The position numbers were made by a program, and so were the translations under genes. Shown here piece after piece: positions 1-9,774 of a stretch of DNA of 64,000 nt. Within the stretch, counting starts at the first letter, position 1; every line of letters starts with the position of its first letter. The stretch spans positions 1-64,000 of the forward strand of contig CAWBNC010000011.1 in assembly GCA_963789785.1 (NCBI GenBank), read 5' to 3'. The notes beneath the pieces are model-generated. The model ran no database searches and was not told the DNA's origin. It saw nothing but the letters and a program-made list of their open reading frames with translations. This DNA is from JAEULH01 sp963789785 (lineage in GTDB: Bacteria; Pseudomonadota; Alphaproteobacteria; Rhodospirillales; Defluviicoccaceae).

Positions 1-918
1 GCCGAGCGGTGCGGAGACATCGTCGCCATAGACAACATGGTCCGCGGGCGGCCCGAGAACCTGGCCTCGGCCATGACCAACGGCCGGGTCCGCCTGGTCG
101 AGGGCGACATCCGCGACCGGGAATTGATGGACCGGTTGGTGGCGGCAAGCGACGTTGTCTTCCATCAGGCCGCGTTGAGGATTACGCACTGCGCCGCCGA
201 GCCACGGCTCGCGCGCGAAGTGATGGTCGATGCCACCTTCGATCTGCTGACGATGTGCGTCGCGCACAACGTCGAAAAGGTGATCGCGGCATCGTCCGCG
301 TCGATCTACGGGATGGCGGAAGATTTTCCGACGGACGAAAAGCACCATCCGTACGACAACCGGACCCTGTACGGAGCGGCGAAACTGTTCAACGAGGGAT
401 TGCTGCGTTCCTTCAACGACATGCACGGCCTCGATTATGTCGCGCTGCGATATTTCAATGTCTATGGGCCGCGCATGGATATCCACGGGAAATATACCGA
501 GGTTCTTATTCGCTGGATGGAGCGCATTGAAAGCGGCCAGCCGCCCGTGATCTTCGGTGATGGCCTGCAAACCATGGACTTTGTCCACGTCAGCGATGTG
601 GCTCGAGCCAACATCCTAGCTGCGAAGACGGCCGCAAGCGATGTGGTTTTCAACGTGGGCCGCGGCGCCGAGACCAGCCTGATCGGGCTGGCCACCGCGT
701 TGGCGAAGGCGATGGAGCGGCCGCATCTGGAGCCCCAGTTTGCCGGCGAACGCGCCGTGAATCCGGTGGGCCGCCGACTTGCGGACATCTCCGCGGCGCG
801 TGAGATCCTGGGCTTCTCGGCCTCGCTCTCTCTCGACGAGGGGCTGCGCGAGCTTGTCGAGTGGTGGCGACGCGAGCGCCGGGCCGGGAAGGCGGAAATG
901 GCGGCGGAACTTCCATGA
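1..918 (+). CDS. NAD-dependent epimerase/dehydratase, 5'-truncated
   Basis: Extended short-chain dehydrogenase/reductase acting on a nucleotide sugar. The reading frame is open from base 1, so the N-terminus with the GxxGxxG Rossmann motif lies outside the window; the first visible ATG (37) is internal. The catalytic YxxxK is seen as YGAAK near residues 124-128, preceded by the SSASIYG strand, and FNVYGPR follows. It overlaps the next gene by 4 bases (ATGA), and the aminotransferase, glycosyltransferase and flippase downstream place it in surface-polysaccharide sugar synthesis. The exact sugar substrate cannot be told; a UDP-glucose 4-epimerase-like or 4,6-dehydratase-like role are both possible. 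Confidence 0.85.
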   Translation, partial: AERCGDIVAIDNMVRGRPENLASAMTNGRVRLVEGDIRDRELMDRLVAASDVVFHQAALRITHCAAEPRLAREVMVDATFDLLTMCVAHNVEKVIAASSASIYGMAEDFPTDEKHHPYDNRTLYGAAKLFNEGLLRSFNDMHGLDYVALRYFNVYGPRMDIHGKYTEVLIRWMERIESGQPPVIFGDGLQTMDFVHVSDVARANILAAKTAASDVVFNVGRGAETSLIGLATALAKAMERPHLEPQFAGERAVNPVGRRLADISAAREILGFSASLSLDEGLRELVEWWRRERRAGKAEMAAELP

Positions 919-2086
919 TCCCGATCGCCAAGCCGGTTCTGGACGAGACCGAGGCGGAGGCCGCGAGGAAGGCGGTCCTCTCGGGATGGGTCACCCAGGG
1001 GCCCGGTGTCGCAGCTTTCGAGAGGGAATTCGCACAAGCCGTTAAGGCGCCCCACGCTTGCGCGGTGTCCAGTTGCACGACCGCTCTTCATCTCGCGCTG
1101 CTCGCGGTCGGGGTCGGCCCCGGCGACGAGGTCGTGACGGTCAGCCATTCCTATATCGCCACCGCGAACGCCGTGCGGTATTGCGGCGCGCTGCCGGTCT
1201 TCGTTGATATCGATCCCTCAACCTTCAACCTCGATCCTGGCGCATTGCAGGGCGCGATCACCGCGCGGACCCGAGCCATTCTGTGCGTCCACCAGATGGG
1301 CATGCCCTGTGATCTCGCGCGCATTCTGCCGATCGGCCGCGAGCACGGCCTGCCGGTCATCGAGGACGCCGCCTGCGCGATCGGATCGGAAATCCGGCTC
1401 GGCGACGCTTGGGAGACGCATCGGCAAGCCCCACGGCGACATCGCCTGCTTCTCTTTTCATCCACGCAAGATCCTGACCACCGGCGACGGCGGGATGCTC
1501 ACCACCGCCAACCCCGAGTGGGACGCGATGTTTCGGCTCTGGCGCCAGCACGGCATGAGCATTCCCGACACCGTCCGACATGCCTCGCACGAGGTGAGCT
1601 TCGAGTCATATCCGGTGCTCGGCTTCAACTATCGCATGACCGACATTCAGGCCGCCATTGGGCGCGTACAGCTCGCCCGCCTGCCGGATCTGCTCGCTCG
1701 GCGCAGGGCGCTGGCCGATCGCTATCGCAATGCTCCTCGCCGATGTGGCGGGCCTGTCCGCGCCCTTCGAGCCGGACTGGGCGCGATCCAACTGGCAAAG
1801 CTACTGCGTGCGCCTGCCCGAGCACGCGGACCAGCGGGCGGTGATGCAAAGGATGCTCGACCGGGGCATCGCCACGCGGCGGGGGATCATGTGCGCACAC
1901 CGCGAACCCGCCTATGCAAAGGCCCAGCTCCGCTTCGCTCTGCCCGAGTCCGAACGCGCGCAGGATCAGTGCATCCTTCTGCCGCTCTATCCGCAAATGA
2001 CCGAAGACGAGCAGGCGCATGTGGTGAGTGTTTTCGAGAAGAGCTGCCGATCAGGGCGTCCCGCCGCGAAAGCAGTCGCTTTGTAG
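915..2086 (+). CDS. DegT/DnrJ/EryC1/StrS sugar aminotransferase (two frameshifts)
   Basis: PLP-dependent aminotransferase making an amino sugar. The start ATG at 915 overlaps the epimerase stop. The N-terminal part (MIPIAKPVLDETE, WVTQGPG, then SCTTALHLAL) runs in frame 3 to about 1415, where one extra base moves it to frame 1. That frame holds GDIACFSFHPRKILTTGDGG, whose Lys is the expected PLP Schiff-base residue, and NYRMTDIQAAIG. Near 1730 a second single-base shift moves to frame 2, which carries the C-terminal part ending at 2086. Homology continues across both joins, so one gene was probably interrupted by indels (sequence error or recent decay). About 390 aa when joined, normal for the family. 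Confidence 0.82.
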
Positions 2087-2157
2087 CGAGCAAGCGGACG
2101 TCAGGCCCCGATCACTAGGTAGTTTTATTCGCGCGTTGTGCACGAGGAGTATTTTGC

Positions 2158-3832
2158 ATGCGAGATACCGTAGATGATCCGTTCAGTTCGTGGCGACGCG
2201 AGGGTGCCGCGACCGTAGAAGAGAACTTCCAAACATTTCGTGGGCTGGTGGCGCAAGCAGAAACGTTCGCACGGCAGCGCAAATATGACATGGCGGCTGT
2301 CTATGCAGATTTGGCAGGTGGATACGCGTTCTCGCACCACGGCGGCCTCTTTGCGAGCCCTGAACTGGAGAAAATTGTTATTAACGTCGGAAAATCGACC
2401 GTTCCTCCTTACCGGGGTTCCAGCGGTTCTTGTGGGGGAAATGGCAGGCCGCAAAATACTGCACGTTGCTACTGGCTTAACACCAATCGGGGGAATTACA
2501 GCGTTCATTTCGCGCTGGATACGCCAAGATGTCGATCGCTCACACTCTTTCGTGCTTACCAGACAGGTGAGAGAGGAGGTGCCTCGAAAAGTCTATGAAG
2601 CGATTACGAATAACGGCGGTCGCGTATACAGGTTGAACGGAGCCGCCGGCAGCATAACCGACTGGGCCAGGAGACTTAGAAAAATTTCTGGGGGTGCTGA
2701 CGCGGTAGTTTTGCATACTTCAACACATGATGTTATACCTTTACTCGCCTTTGCAAATAAAGATGGGTGCCCTCCCATTATCTATGTCAACCATGCTGAC
2801 CATGTATTGTCTTTGGGAGTAAGTATCAGCAATGTCTTCGCCAACCTGCGACAGTCGGGGATGGAGCTCTCACGGGAGCGCAGGGGTGTCGTCGCAGAGC
2901 GGAACGCCCTGCTTCCCACCCTTATCGCGGACGTTCACCGAACTCGGCAGCGCATCGAGGCGAAGAGGCAGCTTGGTGTTCCTGATGATAGTATTGTGCT
3001 GGTTAGCGTGGCACGAAAGCTCAAATTTCGCAGCATAAACAACGAAAGCTATGCCGGCGCACACGTCGCTCTGCTGGAGAAACATAAGAATGCCATCCTG
3101 ATCACGGTCGGTTCAGGCGTTCAGGAAGGTTGGTCGGATGCCATACTTCGGGTGCAAGGACGGATTATAGCTCTTCCGGAACAAGATAATCCGAGCCTGT
3201 ATTTCGAGGCGGCTGACATCTACGTCGATTCATTTCCGTTCGTTTCCAATACGTCTCTCCTGGAAGCTGGCAGCTACGGGCTACCTCTGGTCAGCCGCTA
3301 CCCTTTCCCGCTGGGGTGCGAAGTTTTGGGAGCTGACATGCCTGGCTTCTCTGACACTCTCATTCGAGTTGAGAACGCTTATGGATATACGGCAGTATTG
3401 TCGCGTCTTATTGAAGATGAGAATTATCGGCTGAATCTCGGAGAGGCGACACGGGTGAAAATCTCCGAGACGCACATGGGCATGAACTGGCAGCGGTCCG
3501 TGGAGAATTTATATGAGCGGGCGAGTGCATGTCCAATGAATGATATCTTAGTACCTGCGATGGATGAAATGCATATCGAAGACCTAGATATGCTTACGCC
3601 TTACGTTCATAATGTTATGTCTGATGGTCGCACTCGCACCTTACAGGAGCTGCATGATGCTCGACTGAGGATCATGCCGTTCAGGGACTGTATCCATTAT
3701 TGGCGGAGAACAGCCGAAGGCATAAACGGTCGGCGTTGGCTTGACAGGCTGCTGTACATCGTTCCGGAATGGCTTCTGTGTCAGACGAGGCCCCTTTGGA
3801 AGAGAATGCCCTTCGCGCGTGCCGGTAAGTAG
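2158..3832 (+). CDS. Glycosyltransferase family 4-like protein (one frameshift)
   Basis: Start ATG 2158 follows a good Shine-Dalgarno (GAGGAG). The first about 80 residues (TVEENFQTFRGLV to SPELEKIVINVG) are in frame 1; between about 2395 and 2445 the frame changes to 2, where the nucleotide-sugar-binding Rossmann part begins (RKILHVATGLTPIGGITAF). The C-terminal domain contains NTSLLEAGSYGLPLVS, resembling the GT4 acceptor/donor motif region. Base composition is visibly lower in GC than the neighbours and codon use is relaxed, suggesting horizontal acquisition, as is common for surface-glycan genes. It lies between the aminotransferase and the flippase, so it probably adds a sugar to the same glycan. 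Substrate unknown. Confidence 0.75.
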
Positions 3833-3848
3833 CCGTTTATAAATTCAG

Positions 3849-5342
3849 ATGAATCGGTTCCACAGGTCTCTCGCATTTTCGGCCGTCGACCGATATGGCA
3901 GCCTTGTTCTGCTGCTAGTTTCCATGGCTGTCCTCTCTCGCCTACTGACGCCGCAGGAATTCGGTGTGTACTCCATCATTACCGCTTTAACGGCGCTTGC
4001 GACAACGTTGAGAGAGTTTGGAGGTGCAAACTACCTGATCCAGAAACGGGATCTCTCGGAAAACTGCATCAGGAGCGCCTTCACGATCACACTTATCGTG
4101 TGCTGCCTGCTCGCGGTCGCCTTTTACAGTGTGCGCGGTGAGGTGGCATCCTTTTTTGGCGAGAGCGGGCTCAGGCAAGGCATCACCGTATCGGCGCTGA
4201 ATTTCCTCCTGGTACCCTTTTCCATAACAATATCGGCTTTGCTCCGCCGCGAGATGGCATTCGACGCCATCGCAGTCTGCAATCTGTTGGCAAACATCGT
4301 CATGACCGCCACTTCGGTGGGACTTGCCGCCTGGGGCTTCAGCTTCATGGGACCGGTGTGGGGCGCGGTCGCCGGGAATTTGACGATGACCATTCTCTTC
4401 CTGGCCTACAGGCATGACCTTCGGATCTTCCGCCCCTCTCTCCGGAACTGGCGTGATGTGGCCTCTTTCGGCTTGTACTCAAGCGCGACCGTTATCATCA
4501 ACGTGATATATCAATGGTCGCCACAGCTAATTCTCGGGCGGATCGTGAACCTGACCGCTGTCGGGCTCTATGGGCGCGCGGTGAACGTCACGCAAATATT
4601 CAATAAGCTGGTTCTCGACGTCTTGAATCCGGTCATCATGCCCGCCATCGCCGCGCAGGCGAGGGCAGGTCATACCTTGAAGCCAACCTATCTGCTCGCG
4701 GTCGAGCTGATAACCGTCGTTCACTGGCCATGTCTGTTGTTTGTTTCGCTTATGGCGGATCCGGTTGTTCGCATTCTTTTCGGCTCTCAGTGGATCGAGG
4801 TCGTCCCACTGGTTCGCATGCTCGCCTTGGCTTCCCTATCCCTGTTCGCGGCATGCCTTACCTATCCCGTTCTCGTCTCGGTCGGCCGCGTTCGGGATAC
4901 GCTGACCGCGTCGCTGATCTCGGTGCCCCCGTCCTTGCTCGTCATGTTCACCGCTTCGTTCTTCGGCATCCAAGCCGTTGCCGCCTCCGCGTTTCTGTCG
5001 CTGCCGCTGCAAGCTTCCGTTGCCTATCACTTTGTTTGCCGACGCATCGGCCTGGGCATCACGGATCTGGCCGGCGCGCTGTGGAAGAGCGCGATCGTCA
5101 CGGCTTTCACGACGTTCGGACCCCTGCTGATCCTGGTGATCAACGATTTCAGCCTGACGATCTCAGCTTCGAGATTTGTTGCCGCGGCGTTTCTGGCGGT
5201 CATCTGCTGGTGCCTGGGTCTGGCGGTCACCAGACACGCGCTGTTGGCGCAGCTGCGCCAGGCGCTGGACCAATATCGGGCTGGGCGGTGGATGGCGTTG
5301 CGTGGAGTTCACTTGCTCCGCCGCCGCGTCAAGGCTGCGTAG
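3849..5342 (+). CDS. Oligosaccharide flippase (Wzx-like, MOP superfamily)
   Basis: Integral membrane protein of 497 aa built from about 12-14 hydrophobic helices, starting with LAFSAVDRYGSLVLLLVSMAVLSRLL and the LLTPQEFGVYSI stretch that is typical of polysaccharide-biosynthesis flippases. It would move lipid-linked oligosaccharide repeat units across the inner membrane. The last part is basic (AGRWMALRGVHLLRRRVKAA). It starts 16 bases after the glycosyltransferase stop, so they are probably co-transcribed. No frameshift is seen. A WzxC-like exporter for exopolysaccharide is equally possible. Confidence 0.85.
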   Translation: MNRFHRSLAFSAVDRYGSLVLLLVSMAVLSRLLTPQEFGVYSIITALTALATTLREFGGANYLIQKRDLSENCIRSAFTITLIVCCLLAVAFYSVRGEVASFFGESGLRQGITVSALNFLLVPFSITISALLRREMAFDAIAVCNLLANIVMTATSVGLAAWGFSFMGPVWGAVAGNLTMTILFLAYRHDLRIFRPSLRNWRDVASFGLYSSATVIINVIYQWSPQLILGRIVNLTAVGLYGRAVNVTQIFNKLVLDVLNPVIMPAIAAQARAGHTLKPTYLLAVELITVVHWPCLLFVSLMADPVVRILFGSQWIEVVPLVRMLALASLSLFAACLTYPVLVSVGRVRDTLTASLISVPPSLLVMFTASFFGIQAVAASAFLSLPLQASVAYHFVCRRIGLGITDLAGALWKSAIVTAFTTFGPLLILVINDFSLTISASRFVAAAFLAVICWCLGLAVTRHALLAQLRQALDQYRAGRWMALRGVHLLRRRVKAA

Positions 5343-5498
5343 CCATGACTATTGGTCAGACCCTTGGGTCCATGGTCTGAACCGTGTGGTCGAGCGGGAT
5401 GGAACTTCCTGGCAATAGACGTTAACATTACATCGCTTGGCCGTTAGTGAAACAACCCTGGATGTGGCTCGACACGCTCGGGCTTGAAAGAAAACTCC

Positions 5499-5970
5499 AT
5501 GCGGACGCTTGCACTCGGATTTCTCTTGATCGCGGCCGCGCTCGTCGGCCGCCACGGCTTGGGGGCGGCGAGCGAACTGGCCGCGCCGATAAGCGGTGAC
5601 GCCCGGCAGGCCGTGGTGTTCGACGGCGACAGCCTCGATTTCGACGGCCGCCACATCCGGCTTGCCGGCATCGACGCGCCCGAGCTCGGCCAGACCTGCA
5701 AGCAACCCCCCGGACGACGAGAGCCTGCGCTGCGGATTGACCGCGGCCTACGAGTTGCGCAAGCGGCTGCAACTCGACCCCCGGCCCCTGCGATGCTGGC
5801 CCCAAGGCGAGCCGGTTCAGGGCGCCGTGGTCGCGACCTGCGCCGCCGGAGAGGATAATCTCGCGCTAGCGCTGCTGCAAAGCGGCTACGCCTGGGCGCT
5901 CGCCGACGCCCAGATCGACTACCGGCTGGCGGAGGAAAAGGCCAGGGCAGCGCGCCTGGGGCTATGGTGA
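5499..5970 (+). CDS. Staphylococcal-nuclease-like (SNase/TNase) protein, frameshifted
   Basis: A signal peptide (MRTLALGFLLIAAALVGRHGLGAAS) is followed by VVFDGDSLDFDGRHIRLAGIDAPELGQTC, the hallmark SNase beta-barrel entry with the calcium-binding Asp region. At the run of six Cs (5706-5711) the frame shifts from 3 to 1; the remainder (DDESLRCGLTAAYELRKRL to EKARAARLGLW) matches the C-terminal half of the family. Likely an exported or periplasmic nuclease-like protein. The apparent stop at 5968-5970 is probably caused by a second indel, because the next reading frame carries the C-terminal domain usually fused here (see 5964-6224). Confidence 0.75.
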
Positions 5971-6224
5971 CCGCGCACGGCGAAACGCCGACGGAATGGC
6001 GAGCCAGGATGGCGAAAACCGGCGGCCCGGAAACCCCCGAGGACGGCTGCGTTATTGCCGGGATGTTTGCCGACGGCGGCAAGAAGAAGATCTACTATGG
6101 CCCGCTCGATCCCGACTACACCAAGCAGGCCGTCGACCCCGCGGCGGGCGAGCGGTGGTTTTGCGGCGAGGAAGAGGCGCGCAAAGCCGGCTGGCGCCGT
6201 CCGGGCGAACGCGCGCCGTCGTAA
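5964..6224 (+). CDS. Sunset-type C-terminal domain, probably the tail of the SNase-like gene
   Basis: 86-residue frame whose first codons overlap the preceding stop. After a PTEWRARMA linker it contains CVIAGMFADGGKKKIYYGP and DPAAGERWFCGEEEARKAGWRRP, which resembles the small sunset domain attached to the C-terminus of many alphaproteobacterial SNase proteins. In those relatives the LGLW motif is followed directly by a WEWR-like linker and this domain. Adding one base near 5967 would fuse the two frames into one protein of about 240 aa. I infer that this is not an independent gene, although separate translation from ATG 5964 is possible. Confidence 0.55.
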   Translation: MVTAHGETPTEWRARMAKTGGPETPEDGCVIAGMFADGGKKKIYYGPLDPDYTKQAVDPAAGERWFCGEEEARKAGWRRPGERAPS

Positions 6225-6268
6225 CCGGACCCGCGGCGCGCCGTGGTTCGCGCGCCTGCCCCGAAACG

Positions 6269-6299
6269 AGAGCTTGGCGGAAGCAAGAGCTTGGCGGAA
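6269..6299. repeat. 14-bp tandem direct repeat
   Basis: AGAGCTTGGCGGAA occurs at 6269-6282 and again at 6286-6299, separated by 3 bases, in the non-coding stretch between the SNase region and livF. No gene is seen around it; function unknown. Confidence 0.6.
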
Positions 6300-6472
6300 A
6301 AAAGAAACGGCGACGGTGGGGGGCCGGCCGCCGGGTCCTCTTTGTGCGCCGACGGGGGGTTTCCGAAGATGGGGGTTCTTCGGCCCTGTTTCGTAGGAGG
6401 TCTATCGTTAAAGAGAGGCTACCCCGCGAATGTGGCCTAACTATTGCGGCAACTTCGCCGGCGCCTTAATGT

Positions 6473-7299
6473 CTACAGCCAGCGCTTGCGGCGCTTATAC
6501 GACTTAAGATTCTTGAACGACTTACGCTCCTCGCCGCCGCCGAGGTAGAACTCCTTCACGTCCTCGTTGTTGCGAGCTCCGCCGCGTGCCGTCGAGGACG
6601 ATCTTGCCGGACTCCATGATGTAGCCGTAGGCGGCGCACTTCAGCGCCATGCGGGCGTTCTGTTCGACCAGCAGCATGGTGATGCCGAGCTCGCGGTTGA
6701 GCGGCGGATGATGGCGAAGACCTCCTTGACCAGCAGCGGCGAAAGGCCCATCGAAGGTTCGTCGAGCAGGATCATTTTCGGCCGCGCCATCAGCGCCCGG
6801 CCGATCGCGAGCATCTGCTGTTCGCCGCCGGAGAGGTAGCCGGCCAGGCCGGTCCGCTCCCTCAGCCGCGGGAAATACGAAAACCAGCTCGATATCGGCG
6901 TTGATGGCGGCCCGGTCCTTGCGGGTGTAGGCGCCGAGCCGCAGGTTCTCGATCACGGTCATGTCCTCGATGATCCGGCGGCCCTCCATGACCTGGAAGA
7001 TGCCCCGCCGGACGATCGTCCGGACCAGCCGATCGATGCGCTCCCCGTGAAGATGATATCGCCGCGGGTGACCTCGCCGTCCTCGGTCTTGAGCAGGCCG
7101 GAAATCGCCTTCAGGGTCGTCGACTTGCCGGCGCCGTTGGCGCCGAGCAGGGTGACGAACTCGCCCTTGTCACGCTCAGGCTGACCCCGCGCAGCACCAG
7201 GATGACCTCGTCGTAGACCACCTCGATGTTGTTGACGCTCAGCGTCGGTCGCGCCGGCGCACGATCGGCGAGCGCTGTCTCCGTTGCGCTTTCCGTCAT
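6473..7299 (-). CDS. livF: Branched-chain-type ABC transporter ATP-binding protein (LivF), frameshifted
   Basis: Last gene of the minus-strand Liv-type cluster. It starts at ATG 7299 (MTESATETALADRAPARPTLSVNNIEVVYDEVILVLRGVS in two pieces) after a GGGGAGG site. Pieces in different frames give the Walker A motif (GANGAGKST, about 7150-7125), a Q-loop region, the ABC signature LSGGEQQ with Walker B ILLDEPS (about 6840-6755), and the H-loop region LLVEQNA. The C-terminus, read as NNEDVKEFYLGGGEERKSFK then a basic tail ending RKRWL, stops at 6473-6475. At least four single-base shifts are needed. Energises uptake by the two permeases upstream; the substrate may be a carboxylic or fatty acid rather than an amino acid given the ligase in the cluster. 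Confidence 0.75.
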
Positions 7300-7328
7300 G
7301 GTCTCTCAATGTTGCCTCCCCGCGCGAG

Positions 7329-7354
7329 GGGGCTCCCTCGGACGGCGGAGCCCC
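7329..7354 (-). other. Intercistronic hairpin between livK and livF
   Basis: GGGGCTCC and GGAGCCCC form a perfect 8-bp stem around a 10-base loop in the short gap after livK. No U-tract follows, so it is more likely an mRNA-stabilising or attenuating structure than a full terminator; such hairpins often raise the level of the binding-protein message. Confidence 0.4.
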
Positions 7355-7383
7355 AAGGCTCGCTCCTACGTGCGTCGCGTGGC

Positions 7384-8628
7384 TTACCAGCCGAGCCATT
7401 CCGGTTTGCGCGGAATGTCGACCTCGTAGACCTTCTTCATGCCGATGGTGCCGTCGGCGATGAATTGGCGATGTCGGCGTTGGCCGGCGATCGGCCTTGA
7501 CGCTGCCCTGGTAGACGAGAACGTCGGTGGAGCCGCGATGATCCTCGGGCGTCCAGGTGGCTTTCGGGCAGACGCCCTCGAGCCCGGCCGGGACCTAGTC
7601 CTTCTTCTGGTCCATGCCCTTCTTGATGTTCGGGCCGGTGATGCCGCCGTTCTTGTCGGCCCACTCCATGGCGTCCTTCATGAAGTAGCGGAGCAGACCC
7701 CGCGCATGTAGTGCACCGGTTGTAGGTCGCTTGGGATCGGCATCTTGGCGATGTCCTTGACCAGCTTCATGCCGGGCGCGTCGGCCTTCCAGTCGGCGGC
7801 GCCCATCACCCAGACGACGCCGTCGGCGGCCCGCCCGGCGGCCTTCATCAAGTTTTCGTCCTAACCCCAGATGTTGGCCATGAACTGGGCGTCGGCGCCG
7901 ACGGTCTCGCAGGACTTCAGCAGCGAGATGTTGGAGCCCGAGGTATTGCCCAGGAAGGCGTAGTTGGCGCCGGATTCCTTCAGGCTCAGGCACTGGGCCT
8001 TGAAGTCGCCTGGCCCTAGGCTGTACTGGATCGCCGGCACACCTCGAAGCCGAGTTCCTTGGCGTAGACCTCGCCGGCCTTCTTCGGCGCGTTGGGATAG
8101 GGGTGGTTGTCGCCCATGTGGACGTACTTCGGCTTGCCCTGCCGCCCTTGGCTTCCCAGTCCTGCTGGCCCACTGCACCAGGCCGCGCACGCCGTCGGAA
8201 TAGGAGGGGCCATGAAGAAGTTGTAGGGCGTCGGCGTCTTGGTCTCCGGTGCCTTGCCGGTCGGGTCGGTCAGGTGGCCGGAGTAGGACGCGGAAAAATA
8301 GGGGATCTTGTCGTCGGCGACGAACTTGACGAGCGCTTCGGTGTCGGCGGTCCCCCAGCCCTGGATGGCGACATAGCCGGCCTGGTTCCACTTCTTGTAG
8401 GTGGCGATGGCGCGCGGCACCTTGTAGCAGTAGTCGACGGTTTCGAGATTGATCTGCTTGCCGTTGATGCCGCCATGGGCGTTGATGTATTCGGCGCGTC
8501 GACCTTGGCCTGGCCGTAGGGCGTGCCGACATCGAAGTCGGCCCGGTGTAGTCGGCCAGATTGCCGACCGGAATGTCGTCGGCCGCCGCGCCGGCCCCCG
8601 CTGGCCACAGGGCCGTCGCCGCCCCCAT
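7384..8628 (-). CDS. Branched-chain-type ABC transporter substrate-binding protein (LivK-like), frameshifted
   Basis: Periplasmic type 1 solute-binding protein. Successive frames read PVGNLADYTGPTS, RAIATYKKWNQAGYVAIQGW, KFVADDKIPYFSASYSGHLT, YVHMGDNHPYPNAPKKAGE, KESGANYAFLGNTSGSNISL, DAMEWADKNGGITGPNIKKG and, at the end, GTIGMKKVYEVDIPRKPEW before the stop at 7384-7386. At least five indels interrupt it. ATG 8628 is the first in-frame start, but a strong GAGGAGGG site further upstream suggests the true start (a Lys-Arg-rich signal peptide n-region) lies about 30 bases earlier and has been altered. It belongs to the subgroup encoded beside an AMP-binding ligase; ligand unknown. Confidence 0.78.
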
Positions 8629-8709
8629 CTTTACCCCAATGACACTTCTCTTCGTCGGTCGTTTCTCCCTCCTCTGCGGACGTTGGCGCCCGCGTCTGCC
8701 GCCGTCCTC

Positions 8710-9755
8710 TCAGTAGGAGAACGGGTAAAGCTTCCAGTAGTTCTTGATCTGCGCCAGCGGTGCGCAAGGCCGTCCGGCTCGAAGATCAGGAACAGGATGA
8801 TGGCCAGGCCGATGGCCATCTCCTTGATATAGGCCAGGCCTGGGTCAGGGATGTTGCCCCATTGGTCGCGCGCATGGCGTCGACGCCCATCATCACTTCC
8901 GGCAGCAGCACCATGAAAATCGTCCCCAGCAGGGAGCCCATGACCGAGCCGAGGCCGCCGATGATGACCATGCCGAGGAACTGGATGGAGAGCAGGAGGT
9001 TGAACGCCTCGGCCGAGACAAACCCCAGGTAATGGCCGAACAGCGCACCGCCGATCCCGGCATAGAAGGACGAGATGCCGAACGACAGGATCCGGTACTT
9101 GGTCAGGTTGATGCCCATGATCTCGGCGGACAGGTAATGGTCGCGCACCGCGACGAAGGCGCGGCCGTCGCGGCTGCGCATCAGGTTGGCCGCGGCCAGG
9201 AACATGACGACCACGTAGAAGAGCACGACGAAGAAGAACGGCTGGTCGCTGTTCATGTCATAACCGAAGATCGAGAAGGGGCGGCCAGCGCCCGGCGGAA
9301 CCACCGGTGAACCACTCGGCGCGGGCGAAGAAATCTTCGAGGATGTACTGCGATGCCAGGGTGGCGATGGCCAGGTAGAGTCCCTTGATGCGGCCGGCCG
9401 GGATGCCGACCATCAGGCCGACCGCCATGGTCAAAAGTCCGGCCAGCGGGATGGCGAAAAACACCGGGATGCCGAAATTATTATTGATCCACGCCGAGGC
9501 AAAGGCCCCGAAACCGAAGAAAGCGGCATGACCGAGCGAAATCTGGCCGGTAAAGCCGACGACGATGTTCAAGCCCAGGGCAGCAATGCCGTAGTAGCCG
9601 ATCTGGATCAGCAGGTGATCAGTAGTAGGAGTCCAGCCGCCGACCAGCGGCGCCGGAACAGCAACAACAACCCGAGAACGGCGAAGCCGCGCGAGCGCGG
9701 TCGGGAAGATGGTCATGTCTGCCTGGTAGGTGGTGCGGAATTCTCCGCAGCGCAT
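8710..9755 (-). CDS. livM: Branched-chain-type ABC transporter permease (LivM), frameshifted
   Basis: Inner-membrane permease. From ATG 9755 it reads MRCGEFRTTYQADMTIFPTA, then LNIVVGFTGQISLGHAAFFG (the conserved LivM loop), continues in a second frame from about 9300 (FSIFGYDMNSDQPFFFVVLF to GMVIIGGLGSVMGSLLGTIF) and ends in a third frame as IFEPDGLAHRW, NYWKLYPFSY with TGA at 8710-8712. At least four indels are implied. Partners are LivH (20 bp upstream), LivG and LivF. Confidence 0.8.
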
Positions 9756-9774
9756 CAGACGCCTGAGCCATCTC

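Noticed and set aside
6243..6440. Short plus-strand frames in the livF-SNase gap
   Set aside because: Low-complexity translation over a direct repeat; no start signal.
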